Positions 28,233 through 37,525 are shown, numbered from the stretch's first letter. The stretch is DNA of 64,000 nucleotides from Sporosarcina sp. NCCP-2222 (GCF_023168145.1 NZ_BQYK01000001.1:533343-597342); one strand, 5' to 3'. Notes: a model not told the origin generated them from the sequence alone. Made by a program: numbers and translations.

Positions 28233-29047
28233 TTCTTTTTTCCATCCTTTCTAGCTATCCGGTTTTTTGCCATGATGAAGATCGGCTCCAGCTTTCCTTG
28301 CTCGTAAATGAATGACAAGGAAGTAATCGGCACTTTTCCGACAGTGAAAAATTGCATCGTCATCTGTGCGAGAACATCATAGCCAGTATCATTTCGCAAG
28401 TCACCGATTATTAGTACATCTTGGTGAGGCACGGAAACTGTCATGTGGCCTTCCACTTTGCTTTCCATTTCCTTCAAAAATGCACTGTTTAAAATTCTGC
28501 TGGCATCATAGCCATCATTGTTGTTGACAAAGTAAAACAGGTTTCCCGCCACTTCATCCTTCTTGTAATCCGTTTTCAAGGAGCGGAGTTTAAATAAAGC
28601 CGCTTCTGCAATCTCATTTTCCGTCAATCCGATCGACTCCAACATACTGGCGTCAATAAGCCGATAGGTCGTCCCTAAATCAATTGCATAATAGATCCGT
28701 GTTTCCGCTGTATGATCTTTTGTGATGAACTGATGCCCTGCTGTAGATTCAGTCGGAAAAGAGGTAGAACGAATGACAGGGTAGATCGGCAGATCCTTAT
28801 GGAATCCCTCATTCATTTCCTTCTCCATCGCATTAAAGGTTTCACGGATCGTATAAACGATTTCATCCAGTGCCAGTTCTTTTTTATCCTCATACTTTGC
28901 TAAGATTTCTGGCAAGGAAATATCCATACCTTTTCCCAAGCCGCTGTGTTCCAAACGGACTTTATCGGTCTTCCGGTCGAAACGCCATTGAAAACTTTCG
29001 GAAGGGAGCCGCTCTTTCAACACTTCTACCAGCTCTTCAGATTTCAA
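28229..29047 (-). CDS. ytpQ: YtpQ, DUF1444 protein
   Basis: A 272-residue cytosolic protein of the DUF1444 family. It includes YYAIDLGTTYRLIDASMLE and the Asn/Asp-rich FVNNNDGYDASRILN, both characteristic of YtpQ. The function is unknown. The start is TTG at 29047 with AAAGGACG upstream, about 10 bases away. It overlaps ytpR by ATGA. In B. subtilis the thioredoxin-like ytpP comes before ytpQ; here a lipoprotein gene occupies that place 40 bases upstream. Confidence 0.88.
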   Translation of the reverse strand: MKSEELVEVLKERLPSESFQWRFDRKTDKVRLEHSGLGKGMDISLPEILAKYEDKKELALDEIVYTIRETFNAMEKEMNEGFHKDLPIYPVIRSTSFPTESTAGHQFITKDHTAETRIYYAIDLGTTYRLIDASMLESIGLTENEIAEAALFKLRSLKTDYKKDEVAGNLFYFVNNNDGYDASRILNSAFLKEMESKVEGHMTVSVPHQDVLIIGDLRNDTGYDVLAQMTMQFFTVGKVPITSLSFIYEQGKLEPIFIMAKNRIARKDGKKK

Positions 29048-29087
29048 TCCGTTCCACGTCCTTTCAATCGCTGAGCATGTATGGTTG

Positions 29088-29606
29088 TCAATCCGGCTGC
29101 TTTACAGATCGGACGATTTCCATCATGCTCGCCATGTAATTTTCTATATTTTTCTCTTTTGTGATGGTAGTCATCTTCACACCGCCGACACTTGTGACAA
29201 GTTCCACCTTGCCGTCACCCGATTTTAATACCGATGCAAACCCAAAATACCCTTTATCCGAAAATGTTTCCTCTTTAATGACTTCGATCTTTTCCTGCGA
29301 TTTCAATAAATCATGGAATAGATGGCTATCCTTTTCTTCATTTGGATTAATGAACAGAATAAATGTCTCATCCTTATTCGAAAAGATAATATTTTGCGGG
29401 TCAGATGCATCTTCAATTGTGAAACCAACTGGCTTGTACAATGCAACACCCTCGATTTCCTCAGTTGCATTCTTCCCATCCTGTTCAAAAATATCACGCG
29501 CTGCCGCAATCCCATCTTCCGCCTTTTGGTCAATGGATTTGCCGCACCCGCCAAGCACAAAAATAGCGCTCACGAGCAGGAACAAGAACTTCCACGAGCG
29601 GAACAT
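29088..29606 (-). CDS. putative lipoprotein
   Basis: The 172-residue protein starts with a lipoprotein signal (FLFLLVSAIFVLGGC, lipobox LGGC), so Cys21 should be lipidated and the protein anchored outside the membrane. The mature part is small and Glu/Lys-rich, with alternating strands (VALYKPVGFTIED, IIFSNKDETFILFINP, GKVELVTSVGGVKMTTI) that recall a compact beta-sheet domain. I do not recognise a family. GGGGGAAA precedes the ATG at 29606. It lies 40 bases upstream of ytpQ and may be co-transcribed with ytpQR. Confidence 0.75.
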   Translation of the reverse strand: MFRSWKFLFLLVSAIFVLGGCGKSIDQKAEDGIAAARDIFEQDGKNATEEIEGVALYKPVGFTIEDASDPQNIIFSNKDETFILFINPNEEKDSHLFHDLLKSQEKIEVIKEETFSDKGYFGFASVLKSGDGKVELVTSVGGVKMTTITKEKNIENYMASMMEIVRSVKQPD

Positions 29607-29731
29607 TCAATTTCCCCCAATCAATTTACATATAGTTATCATCAATCCAGTGCATCATGTCAGTAGTTAGTTAATTATAGAAGAGCATATTCATTTTAAA
29701 GTTGTTTCTTATGTTATGCAAGCAAGCGGAA

Positions 29732-30250
29732 TCATTTTTGTCTCTCATAATTCATCTGGCCAATCAGCAATAGCATGACATGTTCAAACAATGCATCCCG
29801 ATTGACTGCATGAGCTGTAAACATCCCCATTGCCCCACCGCTATGCTTTATGCCACGTGCATTGAAATAGGTATCGACTGCTTCGCTCAATTCTTGGCCT
29901 TTATGTAGTTCTTCTGCAATTTCATCCGGAAGAGGGATCTGTGCTCCGCCTGCAGTAAAGACTGTTTGATCCGGCAGTACAAGCGCTCCCCAGTTACATA
30001 CAAACAATTGCCCATCCAGCATGCGAACACCGCCTTCCAGTCCGATGCCAATCGCACCATCAACCGTTACTGCAGCATTCTTCGCACGATTGATCGCTCC
30101 CTGTCTTGTTTCCTCATCTCCAAACGGCTGGTCTTTTACACCGGATGGCACCTTCGCTTCGTGAAGGTGGAACTCTGGTTGATGGAGTTCCAACACCTTG
30201 CGAACCGCACTTACTTTTGCATGATTTTTTGATCCGATAACGAAATCCAT
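29732..30250 (-). CDS. DUF84 inosine/xanthosine triphosphatase
   Basis: The 172-residue protein resembles the YjjX/DUF84 family: IGSKNHAKVSAVRKVL at the start, then AINRAKNA and GIGLEGGVRM. Family members hydrolyse non-canonical purine triphosphates (ITP, XTP) and so clean the nucleotide pool. ATG at 30250 follows TGGAG; the 13 residues upstream in frame are not family-like. It lies between the lipoprotein gene and ytoP, a place not occupied by this gene in B. subtilis. Confidence 0.85.
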   Translation of the reverse strand: MDFVIGSKNHAKVSAVRKVLELHQPEFHLHEAKVPSGVKDQPFGDEETRQGAINRAKNAAVTVDGAIGIGLEGGVRMLDGQLFVCNWGALVLPDQTVFTAGGAQIPLPDEIAEELHKGQELSEAVDTYFNARGIKHSGGAMGMFTAHAVNRDALFEHVMLLLIGQMNYERQK

Positions 30251-30272
30251 TTGATCAACTCCATTCGCGGCA

Positions 30273-30304
30273 AGACCGTCCTTCATCAACTGAAAGGACG
30301 GTCT
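30273..30304. terminator. 11-bp perfect hairpin between ytoP and the DUF84 gene
   Basis: AGACCGTCCTT (30273-30283) and AAGGACGGTCT (30294-30304) form a perfect stem with a 10-base loop. The T-run (CGTTTTT) lies on the plus-strand side although both flanking genes are on the minus strand. Read on the minus strand it is a hairpin without U-tract 23 bases before the DUF84 start. It may be a weak terminator of ytoP or a block to antisense reading. Confidence 0.6.
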
Positions 30305-30336
30305 CGTTTTTAACTTGCTTCTATCACATCAAACAA

Positions 30337-31410
30337 TCAGACATTCGCTTTGATCGTCTCCACCGTTGTCTTATCACAAGCTTTCACCAGTTTGACGAGC
30401 AATTCTTTTGCAGCAGCATAATCATCCGTATGAATAATCGATGCTGATGTATGGATATAACGAGAACAGATACCAATAACCGCACTTGGAACGCCTTCAT
30501 TGGAAACATGTACTTGCCCGGCATCCGTGCCTCCTTGGGAGATGAAGTATTGGTACGGAATATTATTTGACTCCGCCGTGTCTAAAATGAACTCGCGCAT
30601 GCCGCGATGAGTGACCATAGTACGGTCAAAAATACGGAGCAGCGTACCTTTTCCTAGCTGGCCAAATTCGTTTTTATTGCCAGAAGCATCATTTGCAGGA
30701 CTTGCATCGAGCGCGAAGAATAGATCAGGATTAATCATCCGTGCCGCTGCTTGGGCACCACGCAAACCGACCTCTTCCATTACGTTCGCACCGGAGTATA
30801 GCGTATTTGGCAATTCTTCCCCATGCACTTCTTTTAGAAGTTCAATGGATAGTCCACAACCATAGCGATTATCCCATGCTTTGGCCAAAATCTTCTTATC
30901 GTTAGCCATCGGAGTGAATGGGCATACGGGAACGATTTGTTGGCCCGGGCGGATCCCAAGGCGCTTTGCATCTTCCTTATCATCCGCACCGATATCAATC
31001 AGCATATTTTTAATATCCATCGGTTTATTTCTAACCTCATCACTTAATAAATGCGGAGGAATGGAACCGATAACACCGATGATCGGCCCTTCATCTGTAA
31101 TAATCTGCACCCGCTGTGCGAGGAGCACTTGATTCCACCAGCCGCCTAATGGCTGAAAACGAAGCATGCCGTTATCCGTAATAGCAGTGACCATAAAACC
31201 GACTTCATCCATATGGCCGGCTACCATAATCCGCGGACCGTCTTCAGGTCCCTTGCGCAAACCGAAAATGCCCCCTAAATTATCTTGCACGATTTCGTCT
31301 GAGTATTTTTCTAACTCACTTCTCATATAGCTGCGAACCATATGTTCATTGCCAGGCGCCCCCGGCAGCTCTGTCAACGTCTTGAACATTGTTAGTGTCT
31401 CTTTTTGCAT
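30337..31410 (-). CDS. ytoP: M42-family glutamyl aminopeptidase YtoP
   Basis: A 357-residue metallo-aminopeptidase. Metal ligands and catalytic residues are recognisable in [32 protein letters not shown] and ALDASPAND, and the C-terminal [13 protein letters not shown]42 enzymes form tetrahedral dodecamers with two Zn or Co ions per subunit and trim N-terminal residues from short peptides. The ATG at 31410 has GGGGAGGA 8 bases upstream; the in-frame ATG at 31428 overlaps it. Position matches B. subtilis ytoP. Confidence 0.92.
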   Translation of the reverse strand: MQKETLTMFKTLTELPGAPGNEHMVRSYMRSELEKYSDEIVQDNLGGIFGLRKGPEDGPRIMVAGHMDEVGFMVTAITDNGMLRFQPLGGWWNQVLLAQRVQIITDEGPIIGVIGSIPPHLLSDEVRNKPMDIKNMLIDIGADDKEDAKRLGIRPGQQIVPVCPFTPMANDKKILAKAWDNRYGCGLSIELLKEVHGEELPNTLYSGANVMEEVGLRGAQAAARMINPDLFFALDASPANDASGNKNEFGQLGKGTLLRIFDRTMVTHRGMREFILDTAESNNIPYQYFISQGGTDAGQVHVSNEGVPSAVIGICSRYIHTSASIIHTDDYAAAKELLVKLVKACDKTTVETIKANV

Positions 31411-31535
31411 GAAACGTGTCCTCCCCAATCTAGTATGTATTCCTCATTTCATTGTAGACCATCTTGCATGAACTTTCCAACAGAATAATTAGGAACCCGA
31501 ATTAATTTACAGACTGCGTTTTAGCCATTCAAATA

Positions 31536-31567
31536 CATAAAAACGAAGGGGATTTTCGTCCCCTTCG
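31536..31567 (-). terminator. actP terminator
   Basis: CGAAGGGGA (31544-31552) and TCCCCTTCG (31559-31567) pair perfectly around a 6-base loop, with a T-run on the minus strand, 14 bases after the actP stop. Confidence 0.9.
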
Positions 31568-31580
31568 CTCATGTAAAAGC

Positions 31581-33113
31581 TTATTCCCGAAAGCCTGTAT
31601 TGGCACGGACACTTACTTCTGCATATTTCCGATAATCGGCTTTTTCCTTGGAAAGGATCGTTCCGAGATAACCGCCTAAAAATCCTAGCGGCACTGAAAT
31701 AATGGCCGGATTCGTGAGCGGGAACAAAGCAGTACCGACAAATATGGCTTGTCCCGGTTCCGGAGCAAAAACGTTCGGACTGATTACAACGAGAACGAGG
31801 GCAGAGAAAAGGCCTGCCGCCATCCCGGTAATTGCTCCGGTCGTGTTGAATTTTTTCCAGTAGATTGTATATAAGATGACTGGCAAATTCGCACTGGCAG
31901 CAATACAGAAAGCCAAGGAGACGAGGAATGCTACATTCATCGACTGTGCGAACAAGGCAAGTAAAATGGAGAAAACCGAAACACTTAATGATGCGTATCG
32001 TGCCGCCAGCATTTGCTCCCGATCGCTCGCCTTTCCTTTTTTAATAATCTGGCCGTAAATATCATGGGCAAACGCGGATGCCCCTGTCAAGACGAGCCCG
32101 GCAACAACTGCCAAGATTGTAGCAAAAGCAACTGCAGATACGAAGGACATTAAAATATCTCCTCCGAGCACACCGGCTAGCAGCGGTGCAGCCATATTCC
32201 CTGCAGCATTCGCTTTCGTAATGGCATCATAGCCGACAAATGCCGCTGCGCCAAAGCCGAGGAACACAGTCAGAACATAGAAAATCCCGACAATCCATGT
32301 CGCGATAACAACTGAGCTTCTCGCTGTCTTCGCATCTTTTACGGTAAAGAAGCGCATCAGAATATGCGGCAACCCCGCGGTTCCTAACACAAGCGCCAGC
32401 ATTAGCGACAATGTATCGAGCGGAACTTTATACTTCAGTCCCGGCTTCAGATAGTCTGCCCCATGCACAGTAGCCGTTTTGACTTCAGCAAACATCTTAA
32501 CTAGGTTGAAATCAAATTTTGCAAATACGAGAACTGCGATAATTATTGTCCCAAGCATTAGCAGAACAGCTTTGACAATCTGCACCCAGCTCGTTGCTGT
32601 CATGCCGCCGAACAATACGTATACTGTCATCATTACGCCGACAATGAGGACAGCGATCCAATATTTAATGCCAAACAGCAATTGAATGAGCGCACCGGCC
32701 CCCACCAGCTGCGCAATCATATAGAAAATGACGATCGTGATAGTACTGAATGCGGCCATGCCACGAACTTTTTTGGCATCAAAGCGGGCATTAATCATAT
32801 CTGCCAGCGTATATTTCCCCAAATTTCGAAGAGGTTCTGCAACTAGGAACATGACAACCAAGTACGCGATCAGGAAACCGATACTATAAAAGAATCCATC
32901 AAAACCAAAAAGTGCAATCGCGCCAGCAATCCCAAGAAACGAGGCTGCCGATAAGTAGTCCCCTGCAATAGCCAGTCCATTCTGCCAGCCTGTCAGACCA
33001 CCGCCTGCTGTATAAAAATCGCCGGTAGTTTGTGTCCGCTTCGCTGCATAATACGTTATGAACAAAGTAGCGATGACAATCGCCAGAAATAATATTACAA
33101 CCGTTGCATTCAT
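31581..33113 (-). CDS. actP: cation/acetate symporter
   Basis: A 510-residue sodium:solute symporter with about 13 membrane helices. The family region reads YYAAKRTQTTGDFYTAGGGL and AIAGDYLSAASFLGIAG near the start, and GTAGLPHILMRFFTVKDAKTA in the middle. ActP/YwcA members import acetate and sometimes pyruvate or tellurite with a cation. It is preceded by a DUF485 gene, the usual partner, and the two overlap at TAATG (33115-33111). A near-perfect cre in the first codons of the DUF485 gene implies CcpA control. It would supply acetate to AcsA, encoded 18 kb away. Confidence 0.93.
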   Translation of the reverse strand: MNATVVILFLAIVIATLFITYYAAKRTQTTGDFYTAGGGLTGWQNGLAIAGDYLSAASFLGIAGAIALFGFDGFFYSIGFLIAYLVVMFLVAEPLRNLGKYTLADMINARFDAKKVRGMAAFSTITIVIFYMIAQLVGAGALIQLLFGIKYWIAVLIVGVMMTVYVLFGGMTATSWVQIVKAVLLMLGTIIIAVLVFAKFDFNLVKMFAEVKTATVHGADYLKPGLKYKVPLDTLSLMLALVLGTAGLPHILMRFFTVKDAKTARSSVVIATWIVGIFYVLTVFLGFGAAAFVGYDAITKANAAGNMAAPLLAGVLGGDILMSFVSAVAFATILAVVAGLVLTGASAFAHDIYGQIIKKGKASDREQMLAARYASLSVSVFSILLALFAQSMNVAFLVSLAFCIAASANLPVILYTIYWKKFNTTGAITGMAAGLFSALVLVVISPNVFAPEPGQAIFVGTALFPLTNPAIISVPLGFLGGYLGTILSKEKADYRKYAEVSVRANTGFRE

Positions 33114-33496
33114 TAAGCCGAGCCCCCATCCCGTTCAATCATTTTAATAATTTCATCTGAATCTTTATCAAATGAATTTGATTTTTTTACGTACATGACA
33201 CACAAAACCCACGTGACGATGAACTGAGCAGTAGCAAACACCCAAGCCCAAGTGATATCGCCAAACACAGGCGTATTCAGTACTGTTGAATACGATGTCA
33301 TGATCGGCAGCATAAAGTAAAATGCGAGGAAAAAAATAGTCATCGGGACGATGAAACGTTTTTTCCGACGCAGCATTTCTTTATACTCCGGGCTTGATAC
33401 TATCTTTTCGTAATCAATTGCTCCCTGGCCCGCTAAAGGTCCGGCGCCCCCCTTTTTTTTCTTGGTTTTCTCTTTGTATGCGCTTTCAACCTTCAT
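33113..33496 (-). CDS. DUF485 inner-membrane partner of ActP
   Basis: The 127-residue protein has a basic N-terminus rich in Lys (KEKTKKKKGGAGPLAGQG). A SPEYKEMLRRKKRFIVPMTIFF segment leads into two membrane helices (about residues 45-70 and 85-108), the DUF485 pattern. DUF485 genes are nearly always next to actP-type symporters, and an accessory role is assumed, not shown. It overlaps actP, so co-translation is likely. The ATG at 33496 follows AAAGGGGG. Confidence 0.88.
   Translation of the reverse strand: MKVESAYKEKTKKKKGGAGPLAGQGAIDYEKIVSSPEYKEMLRRKKRFIVPMTIFFLAFYFMLPIMTSYSTVLNTPVFGDITWAWVFATAQFIVTWVLCVMYVKKSNSFDKDSDEIIKMIERDGGSA
33475..33488 (-). promoter_or_regulatory. cre site (CcpA operator) in the DUF485-actP operon
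   Basis: On the minus strand TGAAAGCGCATACA fits the core TGNAARCGNWWWCA at every position, and AA follows. It covers codons 3-8 of the DUF485 gene. A cre just inside a coding start is typical of CcpA road-block repression. Confidence 0.65.
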
Positions 33497-33692
33497 TGGA
33501 CATACCCCCTTTAATCATAAGTTTTTTGATTATGGAGAAAATACTACACTATCTGGCGAAATATTCAAATACTTATTTATCAAATTATGAGAAATGATAG
33601 TTAAGTCCCCCTTCTCGAAATAGTTTACTTTACAAGTGTCGTTTCCCTTCTTGAGAACGTTTTTCTGTGAGCTGTCCTCTAGTTCGAATTAA

Positions 33693-33721
33693 TTCACGAG
33701 CCTTACGGAATCTGCTATAAT
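33693..33721 (+). promoter_or_regulatory. promoter of the ytzB-like gene
   Basis: TTCACG (33693-33698) and TATAAT (33716-33721) are 17 bases apart, 54 bases before the start codon. Confidence 0.5.
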
Positions 33722-33774
33722 CAACAGAATTATGGTACACTTGGAAAGAAACTGATGGAGGGGGTTACGTACCG

Positions 33775-34089
33775 ATGAAATTAAAAGATTTCCTTGCGGG
33801 AGTGTTAACTGGGGTAGCAGCCGGACTCATCGTCAATCAAGCAATTGGAAGAATAGAAATGAATACACCAGCCGAGGATGTGCTGCGTTCTGTCAAAGAG
33901 GCATTTAAAAAAGAGGGACCGATTGATGGTTCCTGGATTGTTATGAAACCTGAACCGTTCCATAATGGCGTCATTACAATGGATGTATACCGTGGCGGCA
34001 TTTCACGCATTCAAAACGGCTCCCTGGAGCAATTTGAGTTTGCGGCAGATTCAAAAACTGGAACCGTCGTTGAATTGATTAAAAAATAA
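33775..34089 (+). CDS. YtzB-like small PepSY-type exported protein
   Basis: The 104-residue protein has an N-terminal membrane or signal segment (FLAGVLTGVAAGLIVNQAIG, residues 6-25). A compact domain follows with alternating strands: SWIVMKPEPFHNGVITMDVY, then GGISR, then FAADSKTGTVVELI. The C-terminal DSKTGTVVEL pattern is typical of PepSY domains. Its place before ytnP matches B. subtilis ytzB. GGAGGGGG is about 10 bases before the ATG. PepSY domains are thought to inhibit or assist secreted enzymes; no partner is obvious. Confidence 0.65.
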   Translation: MKLKDFLAGVLTGVAAGLIVNQAIGRIEMNTPAEDVLRSVKEAFKKEGPIDGSWIVMKPEPFHNGVITMDVYRGGISRIQNGSLEQFEFAADSKTGTVVELIKK

Positions 34090-34092
34090 TAA

Positions 34093-34135
34093 AAAAGTCG
34101 CAGAGTCTGGGATTTACCCGCTCCTGCGACTTTTA
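34093..34135. terminator. bidirectional terminator between ytzB-like gene and ytnP
   Basis: AAAAGTCGCAG (34093-34103) pairs with CTGCGACTTTT (34124-34134), with T-rich ends in both directions. Confidence 0.85.
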
Positions 34136-34981
34136 TTATGCATGACAGTCTATGGTTTCAATCAGTTCTTTTCCAGATTCATCCCACTTGACCAACCGGT
34201 ACACCGCATCGTGGTAAAATATAAAACGGTAGCCGTTCGCCAATGCTTCTTTCATTAATCGTTCCTTAGCGAAAATGGATGTCATCGGGTAGTCGTCATA
34301 CGCCAGCACCCATAGCGGATTGCTATGAGCGTGCGTCGGCATAATATCTCCCATATGAAGAATCGTTTCGCCTTCTTGCTCAAGCTTTACAATGCTATGG
34401 CCGTCACTATGGCCACCCGTATGAATCATAGAGATGCCCGGCAAGATCGTGATTTCGTCAGTGAACGTCTTCACTTGCTGCTGGATTGGCTCCCAGTTTT
34501 CTTTCCAATATGTGTTCCTCGATCGGATATTTGGATTGCGCATTTCATCCCATTCGACTTGTGACACGATGATTTCGGCATTCGGAAACATCGAAACCAG
34601 CTCGCCATCCTGCAATCCCGTCAACCCTGCGGCATGGTCATTGTGCAGATGTGTCATTAGAATGAGATCAATATCGGCAGGTGTCAATCCTAATTCATCT
34701 AAACTTTCTTTGACTTTCGATTCTGCCCGGACACCCAGATTCCGTTTCATTTTTTCGTTCAGTTTTCCGTTCCCCATCCCAGAATCGATCAACATATTTT
34801 TGCCTTCGTATTGAACGAGAATCGGATCCGTCCGCAGTTCAATCAAATTATCCTCATCACAGGCATAACGCTTTGCCCACAATGCTTTCGGAACGACACC
34901 AAACATCGTCCCGCCATCCAAAAAGTTGACGCCCCCGTCTAACCATGTCAATTTCATATTGTGAAACGTATATGTATCCAC
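34136..34981 (-). CDS. ytnP: metallo-beta-lactamase-fold lactonase YtnP
   Basis: A 281-residue metallo-hydrolase with the dinuclear-zinc motif [12 protein letters not shown], a later [10 protein letters not shown] and [12 protein letters not shown]. The N-terminal segment [20 protein letters not shown] is diagnostic for the YtnP group. B. subtilis YtnP degrades N-acyl homoserine lactones and a Streptomyces signal, i.e. quorum quenching. The start is GTG at 34981 with GGGGGATGG upstream. It lies 29 bases after trmB in the same direction. Confidence 0.92.
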   Translation of the reverse strand: MDTYTFHNMKLTWLDGGVNFLDGGTMFGVVPKALWAKRYACDEDNLIELRTDPILVQYEGKNMLIDSGMGNGKLNEKMKRNLGVRAESKVKESLDELGLTPADIDLILMTHLHNDHAAGLTGLQDGELVSMFPNAEIIVSQVEWDEMRNPNIRSRNTYWKENWEPIQQQVKTFTDEITILPGISMIHTGGHSDGHSIVKLEQEGETILHMGDIMPTHAHSNPLWVLAYDDYPMTSIFAKERLMKEALANGYRFIFYHDAVYRLVKWDESGKELIETIDCHA

Positions 34982-35010
34982 AATTCCATCCCCCTTTACT
35001 TATTCGTGCA

Positions 35011-35655
35011 TTATTCGCAGAACTGTGCTTCCAGGCGGTAGATCGGCATGCCTTTTGCCGAAAACTTTTCTTCGTACTCCGTCATAATATTATCTTCCGG
35101 CATATCCGCATGAAGGTCCAACGAAACGAATTGAAGTTTCATTTTGTAAGCAGACATGGACGTAAGCGAATACTCAAACAACTTCCGGTTATCTGTCTTA
35201 AAATGAATCTCCCCATTCTTTCTCAAAACTGTTTCATAGCGCTGTAAAAACGACTCATGCGTCAAACGTCTTTTCGCATGTCTCGTTTTAGGCCAAGGAT
35301 CCGAAAAATTCAAGTAAACCCGATCCACTTGTCCTTCCTGAAACAGCTCTGTCAAATTAGCGCCATTCGCGCGCAATAAGCGTAAATTCTTCGGCTTGTC
35401 CATTTCAATTACCTTTTCCAGCGCCGAAACGATGACATTGTCAAAAAGCTCAATACCGATATAGTTGATTTCTGGGTTGGCAAGAGCCATTCCGATAATA
35501 AATTGACCTTTGCCAGTACCCACTTCAATATGAATTGGATGTTCGTTACCGAATTCCTGCTGCCAATCTACTTTTGGCCGTTCTTCGTCCAGAATTAACA
35601 CATCTGGATGCTGGGCCATAAAATCCTTCGCCCATGGTTTGTTGCGTAACCGCAT
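35011..35655 (-). CDS. trmB: tRNA (guanine-N7-)-methyltransferase
   Basis: The 214-residue protein methylates G46 of tRNA. The SAM-binding motif is IHIEVGTGKGQFI (about residues 41-53), and the TrmB signature is LNFSDPWPKTRHAKRRL, followed by HFKTDNRKLFEYSL. ATG at 35655 (MRLRNKPWAKDF) matches the family start, although the ribosome site is weak. Reading upstream in frame gives 20 extra residues from a start that overlaps the NERD gene, which I rejected. It lies between the NERD gene and ytnP and is probably co-transcribed. Confidence 0.95.
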   Translation of the reverse strand: MRLRNKPWAKDFMAQHPDVLILDEERPKVDWQQEFGNEHPIHIEVGTGKGQFIIGMALANPEINYIGIELFDNVIVSALEKVIEMDKPKNLRLLRANGANLTELFQEGQVDRVYLNFSDPWPKTRHAKRRLTHESFLQRYETVLRKNGEIHFKTDNRKLFEYSLTSMSAYKMKLQFVSLDLHADMPEDNIMTEYEEKFSAKGMPIYRLEAQFCE

Positions 35656-35680
35656 ATCTCTACACTCATTTCTATAATCT

Positions 35681-36655
35681 TTATTCTTCCTCGTCCTGTT
35701 CCTCTGGCTGTTCAAATGATTCCAAAAGCCGGCTCATTGCAGTCGTCTGGCCGATATCCAAAATGGCTTGCGCCGCCTTGAATTGATTGAATTTCATCGG
35801 TGTCGTCGATTGCGCCAAACCATTGAACCAATCTGGGAACGAACGCCGGTCAATAGCCCGGATATCATAAGGCGATCCGGGATAATCAATATAGCCATTA
35901 CGGGAAACGATATATTTGCGTACCGGGAACTCAATCCCTTCCCGTGCGAATAACCCTGTGATGATCTTTTCCATCCGATTCAAGCCAATGGTCGGATTTA
36001 GCAATTTTGCTTCCTGGTCCCCGAACTTTTTTAACCAAAACCGATCGCTCTCCCCAATGAAAACCGCTGCATCTTCCTTTTCAACGACTGTCAGGCACAT
36101 GCATTCGATGGGGGTAAGTAAAATGATGTCCAGTTCAACAGGCGCTTTCTTCACTTTTACAATCGGGTAATAAAACAATAAATAACTGTCTGGTAATTGT
36201 AATGTTAATTCCCGCAGAAACATGTCACGAAAAAAACGAGCGTCCACTCTGGACTTATCCAATAAGGTAGAACTGGCCCATTTGATTTGAAAATGAAACA
36301 GCTGGTCCAAGTAGAGCTTGCGCATATGTGCAATGTCATTTGGGCGCTGAACAAGGTTCGGCTGAAAATCGAATTCCTCCTCGGCATCCGCTTCCTGCTC
36401 CTCGATCTGCTCATCCTCTGGTTCCTGTTTCCGGTTGAATAGCCGGAGAATCGGGTTAAACCATTTCCGATCCTCCGGGTTACCTCCGGATCCTTCATCT
36501 TCTGTTTCTAACACAGATAGATCCGTTCCATTTTCCCATTGAAACCTCATCCGTTCCCACTGTGATTTTTTCAGCCTGATAAACTGTGTCGGATATCGTG
36601 ACAAATCATTTTCATATCGGGAAATATAATCTAGCAACTTCACTAGCTGCGCCAT
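35681..36655 (-). CDS. NERD-like domain protein
   Basis: A 324-residue cytosolic protein. After a linker rich in Glu/Asp (residues ~70-95), the middle part reads DSYLLFYYPIVKVKKAPVEL, then DIILLTPIECMCLTVVE. This resembles the core of nuclease-related (NERD) domains, whose fold is that of restriction-like endonucleases; a clear catalytic D-ExK set is only partly visible (ELDIILL…VVEKED). The C-terminal third is basic, then acidic (SFEQPEEQDEEE). GGAGTGA precedes the ATG at 36655. It sits in the dat-NERD-trmB-ytnP line-up, and the function is unknown. Confidence 0.65.
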   Translation of the reverse strand: MAQLVKLLDYISRYENDLSRYPTQFIRLKKSQWERMRFQWENGTDLSVLETEDEGSGGNPEDRKWFNPILRLFNRKQEPEDEQIEEQEADAEEEFDFQPNLVQRPNDIAHMRKLYLDQLFHFQIKWASSTLLDKSRVDARFFRDMFLRELTLQLPDSYLLFYYPIVKVKKAPVELDIILLTPIECMCLTVVEKEDAAVFIGESDRFWLKKFGDQEAKLLNPTIGLNRMEKIITGLFAREGIEFPVRKYIVSRNGYIDYPGSPYDIRAIDRRSFPDWFNGLAQSTTPMKFNQFKAAQAILDIGQTTAMSRLLESFEQPEEQDEEE

Positions 36656-36670
36656 GGCATTTCACTCCGT

Positions 36671-37525
36671 TCAGTTTGCTTTGACCGGTACTGGTATTTG
36701 GCGGGCAAAAGCCTCCTGCAACTGTTTCGTCACAGTACCCGGCTGTCCATTTCCGATCGGATGGCCATCAATTGAAACGATCGGGGTAATTTCCGCGGTT
36801 GTGGAAGTAAGGAAAAATTCATCCATGCTTAATGCTTCGATTGGTGTGAACTCTTTCTCCACAAACGGAATTGCGAGTTCTTCGCAAAGCTTCATTACAA
36901 CGCGGCGAGTAATCCCATTTAAGATAAGATTTGTGGCAGGGTGTGTATAGACTGTGCCATTTTTAATGCCGAAAACATTTGAGGATGAGCCTTCCATCAC
37001 GATGCCATCCCGTACAAATAACGCTTCCGCACAACCTGCTTCAAAAGCTTCTTGTTTAGCCAATACATTGCCTAATAAATTCAAGCTTTTAATATCACAC
37101 CGAAGCCATCTCACATCGTCAACGATTTTTACTCGGACGCCTTCTTCAATATTTTTCAAAGGTCTAGGATTATTGATGGCATACGCAGTCACGACAGGAG
37201 TGACTGGAATTTCGGGAAACTGATGCGTTCTTGGGGAAACCCCTCTTGTTGCTTGGATATAAATATGGCCCGTTTCAATTTGATTTGCCTTGACTAGTTC
37301 GCTGGCGATACCGATCAATTCCTCTTTCGAGTAAGGCAGCACCATCTTCACTTTTTCCGCACTTTCCACAAGCCGGTTGAAATGTTCCTCTGCAGTATAA
37401 AGTTCTCCATTATATACCTTTACAACCTCATATACCCCATCTCCAAAATAATAGCCACGATCATCGATGGAGATTGTACATCCCTCTTGGTCCGTAAATT
37501 GACCATTCATAAAATATATCATCAT
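36671..37525 (-). CDS. dat: D-alanine aminotransferase
   Basis: A 284-residue fold-type IV PLP enzyme that exchanges amino groups between D-alanine and 2-oxoglutarate, supplying D-glutamate for peptidoglycan. Landmarks are IDDRGYYFGDGVYEVVKVYN, RGVSPRTHQFP, the PLP lysine in RCDIKSLNLLGN, and EGSSSNVF. The start overlaps the pepV stop (ATGA at 37525-37522); a second ATG three bases on is equally possible. PepV dipeptidase and Dat next to each other suggest handling of D-amino-acid-containing peptides. Confidence 0.94.
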   Translation of the reverse strand: MMIYFMNGQFTDQEGCTISIDDRGYYFGDGVYEVVKVYNGELYTAEEHFNRLVESAEKVKMVLPYSKEELIGIASELVKANQIETGHIYIQATRGVSPRTHQFPEIPVTPVVTAYAINNPRPLKNIEEGVRVKIVDDVRWLRCDIKSLNLLGNVLAKQEAFEAGCAEALFVRDGIVMEGSSSNVFGIKNGTVYTHPATNLILNGITRRVVMKLCEELAIPFVEKEFTPIEALSMDEFFLTSTTAEITPIVSIDGHPIGNGQPGTVTKQLQEAFARQIPVPVKAN

